From Dirofilaria immitis (taxonomy: Eukaryota; Nematoda; Chromadorea; Rhabditida; Onchocercidae): a stretch of 64,000 nucleotides of DNA. The translations under genes and the position numbers were made by a program. Numbering within the stretch: the first letter of the stretch is position 1; every line of letters begins with the position of its first letter. A model generated the notes under the pieces. It was not told where the DNA came from. It saw only the letters and a list, made by a program, of their open reading frames with translations, and searched no databases. The stretch is taken from NCBI GenBank assembly GCA_024305405.1, contig JAKNDB010000109.1, positions 4,836,001 through 4,900,000 of the forward strand, given 5' to 3'. Positions 10,701 to 24,100 of the stretch are shown here, one piece after another.

Positions 10701-13700
10701 AGATTTCTTGCAGATAATCGAAAGATATTTAACGGAAGTTCTCACAAAAATACGCTTCAAAAAAATAAAGAGTAACAAAACTAGATAATATGGATGTAGG
10801 TATAACGATTGAGAACTAACCAGTTATATAAGCAACAAGAAGATTCCATTCAAACTCAACTTTTTATATATTCCATCTCTAAGCAGCCACACTGAAGGAT
10901 GAAATGCTCAGATTTACATGTGTTTGTTTGCTATGGACAATCGGGATCCTAATATAGAAACTGACCGCTTGAAGGAACACAAACATAGCATTAATTTATT
11001 TTAACAACCACAGATAATTTTAGATGATTTCAGATCGTTCTACAAAAATTAACGATTTGACACAAAGTTGAGCAATTCGGATATATCTCTTACCCTACAA
11101 TGATATTTTCCAATTAGTGGTCCAAATATACTCAGGAATTATTCATAGATTCTGAAAATCTGAACTAGCAAAACAAATTCTTCATATTTTGTTGGAAACG
11201 AAAAATTGACATTTGGCGGAGTATTAAAGATCTTCAGGTATATTTGTTGAAGGCTGGATTTTTTATTTTTACGTAAATATAGATGAAATCTTCGAATGAG
11301 AAGATACGGAACTTCGAAATTTTTCTTGTATGCCTTTATGATATATCTTTTTGCTTAGAAAATAAAAAAATATATCTTTAAGCAACATGAGCATTCGTTA
11401 TTTAGCGCAATTAATATGATAGGATTTTATTAATGCAAAAAATTTCACCATCATGCTTTAGGTCCATTTTTGCTCTCAGCTGAAAACAGCCAACAAGTAT
11501 GGAAGAACTAAAGAATTCAAGCCAAAACAGAAGGACGACTATAATTACTTCACTTCGCCTTTATGACATTTTTAAAGAATTTTAACTTTTTTAATATTCT
11601 GCTACCAGAAGTTAGAAGAAAGTCTTGCTTATTAATCAGTTTTAATTCGCAAATTATCTTGTCCAGTCAACAATTTCAATTTTGAGGAAAAATATCTTTT
11701 GTCAGCATTCCCAAAAAGAATTACGAGAGCTAATCTCATATTTTGAATCAAATGGAGACAGCGAACTAAGAGATTTTAACAAATAAAGAAAAAAAAATAA
11801 TTTTAATTAAAAAAGACTGATCACTAAAAAAAAACAGATGGCAGATATCTGGGGATAGTTACGAACCAAAAATCACCGTCGATATATTAAGCAAGTAATT
11901 AGTAAAAAATTCTCTCACAAACTGAACTGCACAATGTTTTAAATCATCAGCTTTTATCCATATGGTATAGATAACGCAAAAGTGAATAATTATGACCGCA
12001 TGTAACCAATGATTGATGCCGGATAGTACGCAAGTGGACCTGATCTTTAAGTACACAGCATTAATTTTGCCTTGCAGTCAATTCATTCTGTATTTTGATT
12101 TGTGTATCTCTTTCAAGAAGGACTTCATCTTTTCCATAAGAAGCGACATATAGCAATGATATTTTGTAGATGCGTTTCTTAACTTGCAAGAATCAAAGCT
12201 TAACATTTTTTCATCATCAAATCTTATGCACTTCTGATTTTGGATTCGATTTTAGATAGAAATCCACAGTTCTACTAATAAATCAAATCAGGAAGTTAAA
12301 TTAAACAGCGGCAGTTATTCTTTTTATTCCATTTGGAGAATAAAGAAAAAATTTAAATATTTGTGGCATGACCTTCAAATGCATCTATCACCCGACAAGC
12401 AAGCAGCTGCTTCAGTAATGATGGTTTAAGCTGTTTGGTAACAGTGTTGTATCCTTGAAATAAAAAAATCTTAAGAATAACCTTCTCACGTAATTTAAAA
12501 AAATCTACGATACAGTAGAAAAACTTTAGTTTTACAAGTATTAATTTTTAAAATTATATGAACTCCATCTGATAATACTAAATCTGCGCAATGAACTAAT
12601 ACAATCTCAATTTCTCTTTCATTAGTTTCTCGGACGAGTCATTTGGGAAACATTTATTACTTAAATAAAAATAAAAGAAAAAAGATGAACATGTTGAGAA
12701 AGGCATTTCCGAAGAATACTAAGTTATTGATCTTGAGCTCTGTAATATCAACATATGTTAACTTAGCTTGTATTCATTACTAAACGAATTTAAGCACAGT
12801 TTAACTGAACTGAAGTTTGATTAATTCCGTGTCCTTATTTAAAATTACATATTACAAATTTTTAAAATGAACGATAACTTCAAAAAACTTTTACAAAAAA
12901 ATGTTTCAGCTTATCTATTGCTAAGAGAAAAAGTCACCCCAATTGCATTCATCTGATAATTTTGTTTCTTGCTATCTCACAATTTCTCATTTATATTTTA
13001 GCATATGTTTTGATAAAAACATTCAAAATAAAACAGGAAAAATCCTCAGTACAATGATGAAATCATTTTTCATTTAAATACATAATAAGATCACAGTACT
13101 TTATTTCCACAGTTACACAATTCAACAAAACAGATTGCTATTTAATATAATTAATACCTGCGCCATTCAACTATCCAATCTACTTATTAAATTCTTCAAA
13201 CGATCCAGTAAGAGTAGCGCTTTAACTGTGTCTATCCTCCGCTTCATTTGAAAAAAATGTCAGTGAAAATTCAGTAATGCAATATATATATTTCTTTGAA
13301 GATAAATCATAGAATTATAACAAAAAATAGAACTATTGGAAAATGAAAGTTCATATACAAACAGAGATGGAACTGTTTATTTTGTAACTATCTTATTCAT
13401 CAACTGTTAAAAATCAACTTGTTACATTAACCTCTTGGCTATACGTCTCTTTCCTAGCCTTTTTGTTTCATATTTTAATTTCTGATGCCTTACCCTTCAT
13501 TTGTTTTCAAAGACAACTTGACAACATAAATGAATGTGGATATCCTGTTTTTTTTAGATTTTCGTTTCGTTCGCTTTCCTTCAGTCACTGACTCTGTAAT
13601 GACTTCGTAAAAAATTCAGCTGAATGATATCTAGCTTTTCCTTTAATTTTAATATTATTTTATATCAGAAATCTCTAACCATGTATAGTTATTTATATGA

Positions 13701-16083
13701 TTCAAGATCTATCTAGGTTTCTATACATACGGAGAATTTTGTTTCATGCTACTCAGAAAAAAAACTTGTATTTCACATTTACCAAAAGTCCTTCGCTTCT
13801 CCTTTCCCAAGTAATTCAATTCTGTAAACCATATTGGAAATGAATATGAAGTTATCCATTTAGAGAGAATGATGTTGTCACGTTATCGAGGTGATGTTTT
13901 CAGTGCCTGATATCGTCATGCTATTATGGCGATGCATCCGTTACTGATATCAGTGTTCGCAAGAAGATCCCATCGCATTTCATTTCTCGTCCCTGGTACA
14001 TCTATTCTCCCCACTCTTATGCAAACATTTCACGTCAATTTTTTCGTATAGATGAGACAAGACGAATTATACTTACACTTAACATTTATACATTTTTACA
14101 ATATCAATATACGATAATACATATTCCCTGTTCACACTCCTACTAACAATTTCTTCAAAAGTTCGTTAATATATTATTATTGTGACTACTCATACACACA
14201 TTTAAAGTTCATGCAAGCCTTTTCCTCCAGTTATTTTTGGAAAAGATCATCTCCTGAGAAAAATTTTTGCAATAGGGTACAATACGAGGTTTTTTTCTAT
14301 TCCATATTAGATTTTACTGCAGTTTAGGAGACGGTCCCTACTTATAATTTCATCATTTATTTCTGCCGAAAGAAATGTTCCACTTTAAATAAGTTGATAA
14401 TTACAAGCGAAGAGAAAAATTCTTTACTAGCTCAGAGATAAACGAAGATGTGCCTCATGAATACCTATAAAAAGATAAAGTGCTCTAATACAGTTCACGT
14501 ACCATGAGAATGACCAAAAACAATAATATTTAAAACTATTTTCAGTAAATGAATTTCATCGTTGTTAAAGTATCTAGAATTGTGAAACATGAGAGAGCAT
14601 CTGTGTCATCACTAAGTCAATCTCTATAATGTCAACTTCTAGTTATTTAAAATTTTCAAATTTATAAACTTTTTTGATACAATAAAAATTTGAGTTGACA
14701 ATCTAATAAAGAGCATACAAAACTGTTTGTGGGGTATACTTGGTTCTTTCTTTCAAAAGCCGCATGAATTATATTGAAATGTGATCATCGCAATACACTT
14801 CATATTGCTTGCGAAAAAAGGAGTCACTTTGAAAGTTCTTCGTTTAATTAATGGTCATTAATTCACGACATACTGATGTGCTATTGTAATTTAGAATGAA
14901 AACACGGTTGCTCTGGGGATAAATGATAATTTATGTAAGATAAAGGATAAATGCAATTACTGTGGGAGAAGAAAGTGTAAGAGGCAGAAGAGAAGGGAAG
15001 CCGGAAACATATCCCTGCAACCAATTTCGAGCAATGTAGAAAGTTATTCATAATGAATTCAGAGCTTAATGCGAAGAAGAAATAAATAGATGTCCTAACT
15101 ATGGACAATTCATCAAGCATCGATAACGGAAGAGAAGTAGCAAATTCAAATTAATATCAATCAAAATAAGATCGATTTCGCAATATATTTTATAGCAGAA
15201 CTTTACAATTTCTTTCTCTAATCGTTACTCGATAAAATGAATCAGTTGAAATCGCATAAATTTAGCCAATATAAATGACTTTGGTTTTAGCTATAATACA
15301 TGTAAATTAAGTTTTGAACGATTTAAAACTAGATGAGATCTGATTAGTATTGTATAAGCCTACAAATACGTTTCTTGCAAATCATGTATTTAGAAATGAT
15401 AATGGTTTTTAAATTTTCAGCGAATTAAATCTGAATTATCAGGGAATATGAAGTGATGAAAATATTTACTTCAGCTTAAAATAAACAAATGTCAGGAAAA
15501 ACTTCGGTTGCAAAATCACGTTGGATATAAGGATGATACTTACTAATGCTGTGAATAGTAGTGGAATATTTATTTCGAAATAACTGAACGGAAATGATAA
15601 TTTGGAAATAAATAACTTATAAAATTGTAGCAATGATATGCTTACGACTACTTTATTCAGTTTGAGTAACTGATGAAGTGTTCAATATCTCAAGTCTATC
15701 TTTTGGGCCTTGATCAAAGAAAATATGTTTTTTTTTTTTTTTTTTTAAAAAAACAGGAAAATGAAGCAAATGCATTGGAGTGGAATTAAAAGATTGCAAT
15801 GAAAATGTAGGCAGACAAAAGTACAACTGTAATATGGAAGGGAGGATGATTTAGTAAATGACAGAATTATATTTAAGATCAAATTGTTTAACTATGTCGT
15901 AATATATCAAAGTAATAACACTAAAAAATGTGAAATTGATTAATGATTTCAATTTCTCGGAGATCAACAATTTTGTAACAAAAATAGGGATAAGTTTACC
16001 AGCATTTATGAATGTTTCCAAACAGATGTCAGCGACCCGATGTATGAAAGGAGCGGCAGTGTCGTCTTAGGATTGATAATCGG

Positions 16084-16338
16084 TATTGCTATTATTATTC
16101 CTGCTGTTGATGTCGTTGTTTTTGTTGCTATTGCTGCTGTTATTACTGTTGTTCTTGCTGATGTTGTTGTTGTTGTTATTGTTGCAGTTGTTGCTATTGC
16201 TGTTGTTATCGTTGTTGTTGTTGCTATTACTGCTTGCTGTTGCTGTCGCCGTTGTTGCTATTGCTATTATTGTTGCCGCTATTGTTGCTGCCGTTGTTAT
16301 TGTAATTGTTGTTGTCGTTGTTATTGTTATTGCTGTGT
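16084..16338. repeat. Imperfect GTT/TTG trinucleotide repeat
   Basis: About 255 bases of GTT/ATT/GCT/GTC-type triplets. On the + strand, frames read poly-Val/Ala/Ile or poly-Leu. On the minus strand one frame is open through the repeat and reads Thr/Ala-rich and then Asn/Ser-rich residues to a TAA just outside. No splice donor or start was found that would make this a gene, so it is called a decayed microsatellite. Confidence 0.85.
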
Positions 16339-18170
16339 GTGGAGGTAACTAACTGTACATGGAGCAGCAGCAGAAGCAATGATTGTCCGTTGGGTGGCAG
16401 CAGAAGTCAGGGCAAGGGAGGCGAACTTGACCGTGATGGCAGCCTCGGATGGTCACTGGTCACCGGAATACGACACTGAACCGGACTGGTCGAAGGGCGT
16501 CCCGTCAATGCTCCGCCCTCATTTTCTATAATTTTGAAAACTAGAAACAGAAACAACTACTTTCGTTCAAAAATCCTCTCTCTCTCTCTCCTTCTCTTTC
16601 TACCTCTCTCTTTTCGGTTCCCTTTCCGACCGTAGCAAATTTCATACACATTTAGATTACACGATATTCCATTGTCTATCTATCTCTACCCCATTTATTT
16701 CTTGCCTCCAAATTTTGTTATCTTTTTGTCGCACACTAGCTTCTCCTCCACCTCGCATCGTTAGGGATAGTCGCACATATTGCATACTGAATTTCAGATT
16801 TATTGAAGCATGCACACTTTCTCTCCCGACTCTTCTGCTTTGTAAACTGGTCATCGATGAGATAGCAATATCATCATTGTTTACCTGCAGAGCTCTAGTT
16901 TCATGCGACTTTATAGCCAAGTGAACAATCTTCTTTTTGTCATTGATATATTGCGCCGTATTACAGAATCATCGTTTAAACTACAATGTACAAAAGATTT
17001 TCAAAAGAGAGCAAATACGAAATGGATCAGAAGTTCGAAGGGAGATTGGCATAGAGGTTCAGAAGAGGATACTTATAAAATTAGAAATTACTGATATCAC
17101 TTGAATACGAAAAAAAGAACATATTATTGGCATGTGCATGATGGACATTTTATTTCCAAACATCAGATGTACAGGAAGTTCGAAAGATAATTAAGAGTGA
17201 TTGAGATATTGATCAATGGGGAAGTATAGTGTAATTGAAACTGTTGAAGGATGTAGGCATGAGATAGATCGGTAGTTTATTGAGAATCTGGAATTCTTAC
17301 AAATCACAAATCGTAATCGGAGAAGAGAATGATGCGACAGTGGTATACGTGTCTATAGTGTGCAATAGTGGTGATATTGCTGGTTCCACTTCTCTTCCTC
17401 AAAGCTTGTTCCTTGGTTTATCGGTCCACAGTGTCATCGGATGACAAAAAAGCGAAATGTGGAGTGAAGGCAAATATATGTTATGTTGTCGACTTTCCAG
17501 TTTTCATTATTGCATGAGGAAAGGAGAGAAATTGAAGATTTTTAGTCCACGGTCATCTGGTTGCACTTTGAACTGACACAATGAGCGAGTGGATCCGGGA
17601 AGACCGGTACGCAGAGAGAATGCCATCTCGTCGCATTTACCGTCATGAGATAGACGAGTAAAGGAGAGGGCAATTAGTTAACAGAATAGACATTTACACC
17701 CTCGCATACACTACATCTTGGTATCCGGTCTGCATGGACACCCGCCCCGGTGAATCATGCCTTGCGGCCCTTTTCGGCCTCCAAGTCAGCTCCGGATGCG
17801 CTTTTGCACCTCTCCCTTTATACTCACATCTCTGTACATTGAGCAGCACCATAATCCACTATCTTCACCCTACTTTCTCCAATTTTATTCACTAATTCTT
17901 CGAAAGCTATTCCTAAATTATCCGTTTGTTCCTTGCCCGCAACGTGCAGCACTATCGGTTCACTCCACTTTCTTTTTCCTCCTCCCTGTCTCTACCCTTA
18001 CATTTCTCAATTATAATCCTACTACAATAGCTCCTCGTCGTGTTAATTTATTCCCTGCACTTTTCCATTCTGGATCATTTAAAATCGTTATCTGCAAAAC
18101 CAATCATGATCCAGAAGTACATAACATTGCAGCATTACGTATTACAACAATTTGTCGTGCTTAAAACAAT
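16339..18170. other. Compositional island without an identified gene
   Basis: G+C is raised at about 16,340-16,530 and 17,560-17,960 compared with the flanks. There are CT-rich tracts near 16,575-16,625. A 135-codon ATG-started + strand frame (17,757-18,164) exists, but its strand is pyrimidine-rich and the product (Ser/Pro/Phe/Leu) reflects that. This could be promoter or 5' regulatory DNA of an unseen gene. Confidence 0.3.
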
Positions 18171-21100
18171 TAAAGTATTTTTAAATTGGGATAGCATGAT
18201 TTCCGCATAATCAGTCATTGAAACGTTCCTTTTACCTTTTTTTTTTTTTCACTCTTTATGGTTTGAATAGTCCTATCTGTATGTTGAAAAATTCGCTGCT
18301 TGCTAACGATCATTCATGAGAAATTCAGCAATTCTTACGCTTGATTTCTCGTCGGTTATGATTGAATTTGCCGCGAGTTGTCAAAAAGGTCTCATGTAAG
18401 CACAAATTTAATTTATCATTTTGAGGAAATTTTCCAAGATAAATTCAGCCTAATTCCTGAATAATTACTGTAGAAAAAATAACCAAATGCTTTCTGTGGT
18501 GTTCAAGTGTCTAAAATGAATATTTCCCTGAATATATCTGAAGGATTTGTGCTACTAACAGTTGGGATCCACAAGAAATTCGTGGTTCGGAAGTTTGTAT
18601 ATATTTCCAGTTCATGCAGCGGTAAATTGTCCAAAACTCCTTTAGCTTGATTTAAAAGTTTCGATCATTTTTGCTATGCAAAAGTATTTCCCAGTAGCAA
18701 ATTATCAAGAAATCTGTAACTCAAATAGTGAAAACGAGCCATAATAAGATGAGGCTTTGCGAGCTTGGTGAGAAAAGACCCAGTTGTCTAAATCAGCTAA
18801 GAAACTGCAAGATGTTTCTTCGTAATAATTAAGCAAATAAAAAACAACTCCAGACTACGCATAGCCAACGCAGAAAATCTTCCCAACAACATTTCAAATT
18901 CCTTTCATGTTTTGTGGTACCATTACTGCAAATAATAATTCAGTCTTAATTTTTAGCCAAGCTATTATGGAATTTAATATTCCAAAACAATAAACTGAAG
19001 AAAACAAAATATTATATATCAACGAACAGTCCATCTATGAACGAGTGCGCTTCAATGATCTTCGATTTAATTCGCCGAAAAAAATTTTCTTGAAAGTAGG
19101 TCGTCGCAACGCTTCGTTGCACTTTCATCCCATTAATATATAGTTTAAGCAAGCGCAGTGGTTGTATGACATATATTAATCAGTTCTGAAAGACATTTTT
19201 CATTAAGTTAGTGAATTTCATCTTTTATGAAAAAGTCCCTTAAACTTATGTAGATATCTGAACAAATATATGCAACAATAAAAGTTTCTTTGATGCGGTA
19301 TTCAAACGAAATATGCGCCGCTAAATGAATTTTTGAATAAATTTTGGGAAAAAATGACTGGTTAGCAGAGAGGTATTTTTTTCTGAAATATTTTTTGGTA
19401 ATGAACACCGAAAAATTTTCTTAACTTCCATTTTAAAAATGAAAGTACCGGAAATTCACGTGACACAAGCACGATCCCTCGTTTTTCAGGAGAAAAAATG
19501 ATACGTTGATAAATGAACATAGTAACAAGCCGACACTTGCAAAGAAATGAAAGCAGAGTAAAACATCTGGCAACAGATGACTTCAGGGAAGTTTAAAAAA
19601 CTTCTATTTAGTTTGAATGCAATCAATGTTGATATACTTTCACTCCTCCTGTTGCAAAAACGTTTCTCACAATTCGTTATAGCGAGGGCAGAAATTTTTT
19701 TTTCAGTAATTAGCCCAACTTGTAACAAGTTTTGAAGATTATTGAGGAATGAATTCATTGACTCGACAAGTGATTCGTATTAATTCTGGTTTTCTTGGAT
19801 TTTCACATTCTAGTCATCATTTCATGACATTCTAGATGCGCAATCCCTAACGCAAGCTTTTATATGTTTTTTACGAAGTAGGACGTGGGTGATTAAATCC
19901 ATATGCTTTTTATGTGCTTTATTTTTCTACAGTGATTGTTGTCTCAATGAGGACATTTCACGAAACGTGTTTTGAAATCCTGTGTGGAAATCCTGTGTGG
20001 CGTTTTCTCGGTCCTAGATTTATTTTTTTCGAGAATATGGCAGATAGCATTGTTATATCATTTTCGTGGCGAGATTCAGTCAAAAGCAGAGTAACTGAAG
20101 GAGAAATAGAAATTAGAAAATGCCATTGATATGAGAATAGAAATTTTAGGCGAGTGAGGAAGCAGATAGAAGAAACGAGTATTTTGAGTTTTTCAGATAA
20201 GTATTTGTTGCGGCGAAGTTGGATGAACTGGTTTTCTAATGACATGTTTAGTTTTTTGTCGCTATTTGAATTGGGGTCGTAAAGTGCTTCGGGTTTTGCT
20301 CTAAACTGACCCTTTTGAATGCATCAAATTGGCTAGTTTACGCTCATGTGCATTATTATTAGACAAAATGGACTTATGGAGGTGACTCAATCGTCCAAAA
20401 ACTAATCTTGTCTAGCAATGACAAAAAAAACAGTTCTATCATGCGTTAATTTTTTGAAGTCTTAATTAATGGTTTGAGGTCCAAGTGCCTTTGATTTAAA
20501 AAAAAAAAAGAAAAAGGATGAAAATGAATCGATTAGAGCATGTTAATTTTCTGTTGATGAACTTACCGATCGAGCTATTAATGTCTTATGTTGGTAAGAC
20601 TTGAATAATGTTTGCTATACAGTGTATTGCTGTCATTTGATTGACTGCCAGACTGCGCAGTTGGACAGCCATTAATATCATAAAGATAAAATCAAATGGA
20701 AGGAAAATAAGAAAATGAAAATTTGTATATGACAAGTAGCGCATTGGACAAAAAAATAGTTCAGAATCAAAGTCTATCTTATCATGTTGTTATAGTTTCT
20801 TCATTTTTCGGTTAAAGAATTCGTATTAATTGAATGATGATAAAAAATAAATCAGAATCATATGGTCAAAATTCTAGCCAAGCTTTGCTTCTCTGCCAAT
20901 CTATCCGAAAAAAAAACTCTCTGGACGGATGCAAGTTATGGTGTTAATCTAGAATAATTAAACCAAGATTATCTTTAACGTATGCCTACATTCTGATGAT
21001 AATTCCTTTGAAATTCAAATGATCTTGATTAAAACCGTAAACATTGTTGTAAGCAAGAACAGAGTGTTTCTCCATTAAAGCCTTTGTAGTGAAGATGTGA

Positions 21101-24100
21101 GACAGTTTCCTGTACAATTTGGTTGCTTCTTGAAAGTGATTTTTCAACACTTCATGAAAGTTGACCCTTCTTTAGAATTTTGGGTCTTCTGAGAGTTAAA
21201 CTAATACTGTGAATTTGTTGTGCTTAATTTAAACATCTAGATGAAAAAGTATAATTTGAATAGTAAACTTATTATAGTGAATTCTGTAACATAGTCAGTT
21301 TTTTCTACGTTATAACTTCATAAGAAATGATAAAGTCTAAGATCTAAAATGATTAATCAATTTGTTGACAGAAATAATTCCATCCACATTCATTAAATCT
21401 TTGAGGTGGCATGTTAGTTCCAGTAAACGATCTTTTTCGAAATACAAAATTGAAACCGACGTGTGAACAAGAATATAAAGTGAATGATAAGATGATATGA
21501 CAGTGAAGTGGAGTCTTGGTTAAAAACAGTGCTCAAGAAGTGAATAGAGAAACATCTTTTAACCAAACCCAGCTGCAATGTAGGCAATGGTAATGGCGCG
21601 AGAAGATCCTTTAAATATGTTGATAGCATCAGTCCTTCTTTCTTTTAGTTTCATTCTCTACCTTTCTTTCTATTTTTTTGATTCATTTACTACTTTCTGA
21701 TAACATATCTTCGTACATTAATTTTTCAAATGTTTTTTAAAGCCACTTATAGCGTTGGCTTTGCTATTCATCACTAGATGTTTTTCCTTGTTGTCGCTGC
21801 TACTCAATATCCTCATGTCATTTATAATTCACAAATACATAGGAATTATTATAAATATAACATTTATTTATTCATTTGTGATCACTGTTTATCAATATTT
21901 TTAAAAACAATAGTGTACAAAAAATTGATCCCTTCAATAAATGAAATCAAGACTTCGCTGATATATTCTTTCCCTACAATCCATAGCATCTAACAAAAAA
22001 AAAGGAAAAAAACAACTTGCCATTTTAAAATCGCTCGGTGAATCGACTGATGAAAATGATGGCATTTCCTAAATAATTAAGGTCAATATGATTTATACAA
22101 GGTAATAAATTGGCAACAATTAGAATAGCAAGGCGAATATTGGCTGATAAAAATCCGATAGAACGAACCACCATATTTCTATTTTATTTAACGAAGCGAT
22201 TCGCAATTCAAAACGGTGAATCAGAAGTTACTGGTTTACAGAGATGAAAGAGACTTTTGGACTTATGTCAATTACTGGACTAGGATAAAAGAATCCCTGA
22301 ATTACGTATTGAGTGCTCATTATATGGCGACTGAAATTGCTAATATATATATATATATATGTATATAAATGTATTAAAGTTTTATTTCCGTCTCATTTCG
22401 ACATCAAGTTCAAGTGTAAGTTTAATATTTGAAACGATTACAAATTTAGCAAGCGACTTATTTGATTGCACTTAATTCCCCACCCTTAGTATTAAGAAAT
22501 TTTAAAGTTCCGAAAAATACATATAATAAGAGATAGGTATATTTGAAATACTAGAGAATGAAAATATCATGAGAGATTTATAGTGATGAGTAGCTGCCAT
22601 TATATATTGAATCTGTGACATATTAAAAAGAAAAATTGGAATTTTGTCAGGAATCATTTCATATGAAAAGTAGCGCTTTGCAGCTGGGAATCTAATACGA
22701 GTGCTGATCACCGAATTTTTTTTTTTTTCTATTAACTGTATTAATTATCAGAAAAATAGCACGTATAAAACATTATTTTTTGGAGATAGGAAAATAATAA
22801 TTTATTTTATCACTGAAAGCAATAAATATTTGACAGTGAAATTTAAGAAAATGATTAGAATGGAAGACTAGAAAATCAGAAAAATTAGAAAACTTCATGG
22901 GACGGAAAGTACGGCATATGAAAAAGAGCAAATATTTTATAAAAACAAAATAATGAATTGTGACGAAGTACCATGTGTTGCAACAAGCAAAATATGATTG
23001 TGGTGAAACAAAACAACATATGTTTTAGCAGGAGAAAATGTTTTTACATAGTACACAATGTCCATAGCGGAATTCAACAAAATCAAAAGTTTTCGATGAA
23101 TAATATTTGTTTCTTACTTAGAAAAGGGAAAATTGAAAAGGCACTCTTTTTTCCTGATGATATGGAAAATACAAATGAAACCATTGAACAAAAATGATTA
23201 TATTGATAAAATTATAACCCAATGATATTTTCTAAGCATTTTTTTGCAAAGATCTTTAATCCTTTCAAAAACAATTTGAATGCTTTTTGGCATTCTTTGC
23301 GAAATTTTCCGTTGTTTCGTGCGATTGACGGAATGAAAAGTAGCATGTCAAAGTAATAATAGATAAACGTGTTAGGGCGTTCCTTAAAAGCAAGTAATTA
23401 ATAATCAACCTAATAAAATTGGTTGACCGATGTGAAAAGTTCATCCGAAAAATAATAAGAGAAATAAAAATATGGTGATCCTCAAAGTTAATCTGAAAAC
23501 ACTATGTAATTATATTTTAATGAGAGTGTATGAGCGCCAGGTCACTTGGAGTGTTAGTCTTACTATAGCGAAATTGATTAGAAATTCGTGCCAATTACTC
23601 CTTATAAAAAGTTCTTACATAAACCTTTTTGTTTTAATAATATCGAAAACAGTAAACTGACATCAAAATCCCACTCGAAAAAATGGTTTATCCACTTCGC
23701 AATTTCATCCATAAAAGGTTATCCCACACAAGACAATTAAATTGTTACTATTCATGCAAAAGTCATTTATTCAAATTTTGTTTGACGTATGTAGCAAAAA
23801 AATAAACATATGAGTATAAGGCAACAAAAAAACAAAATTTTGTTTGTCAACACTAATGAAGAAGAAATGTAAATTGCCCAAAGATTTGATTGTTTCTGCA
23901 ATTTCAAGCCCTTTTAAAGGTAATCAGAACTATTTTTAAATTATGATAATACACAATTTTTAAAAATTAAATACCAAGGGTGGGATTTTGTAATATAACA
24001 ATGTCTAAATAATAATTTCACTGCAAAAATAAGAGGAAAGAGAGAGTCAAGGAGAATTTCACTTTAACAGTGTTTTTCAAAAGTTCTATGAGTTATAATT

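Larger units (their letters stand above)
6704..16083. other. Long gene-poor stretch
   Basis: No recognisable gene. It contains a TA repeat (6851-6876) and a 95-codon ATG-started + strand frame at 7455-7742, whose second half (RKRFMECEINDLMRQW) looks somewhat protein-like and follows an ATTCATTACAG acceptor-like site. A T20 run sits near 15,728-15,746. A possible minus-strand mini-exon lies at 15,544-15,583 (acceptor TTCCGTTCAG, donor TTA|GTAAGT). A GC-richer patch at about 13,860-14,010 has no convincing frame. Some of this may be intron or upstream DNA of the minus-strand candidate gene. Confidence 0.35.

Noticed and set aside
16040..16352. Two overlapping + strand frames of poly-Val/Cys and poly-Leu
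   Set aside because: Both are direct readings of the GTT-type microsatellite, with no start context or domain.
17757..18164. 135-codon + strand frame
   Set aside because: The strand is pyrimidine-rich, so stops are rare by composition. No domain, splice support or balanced composition.
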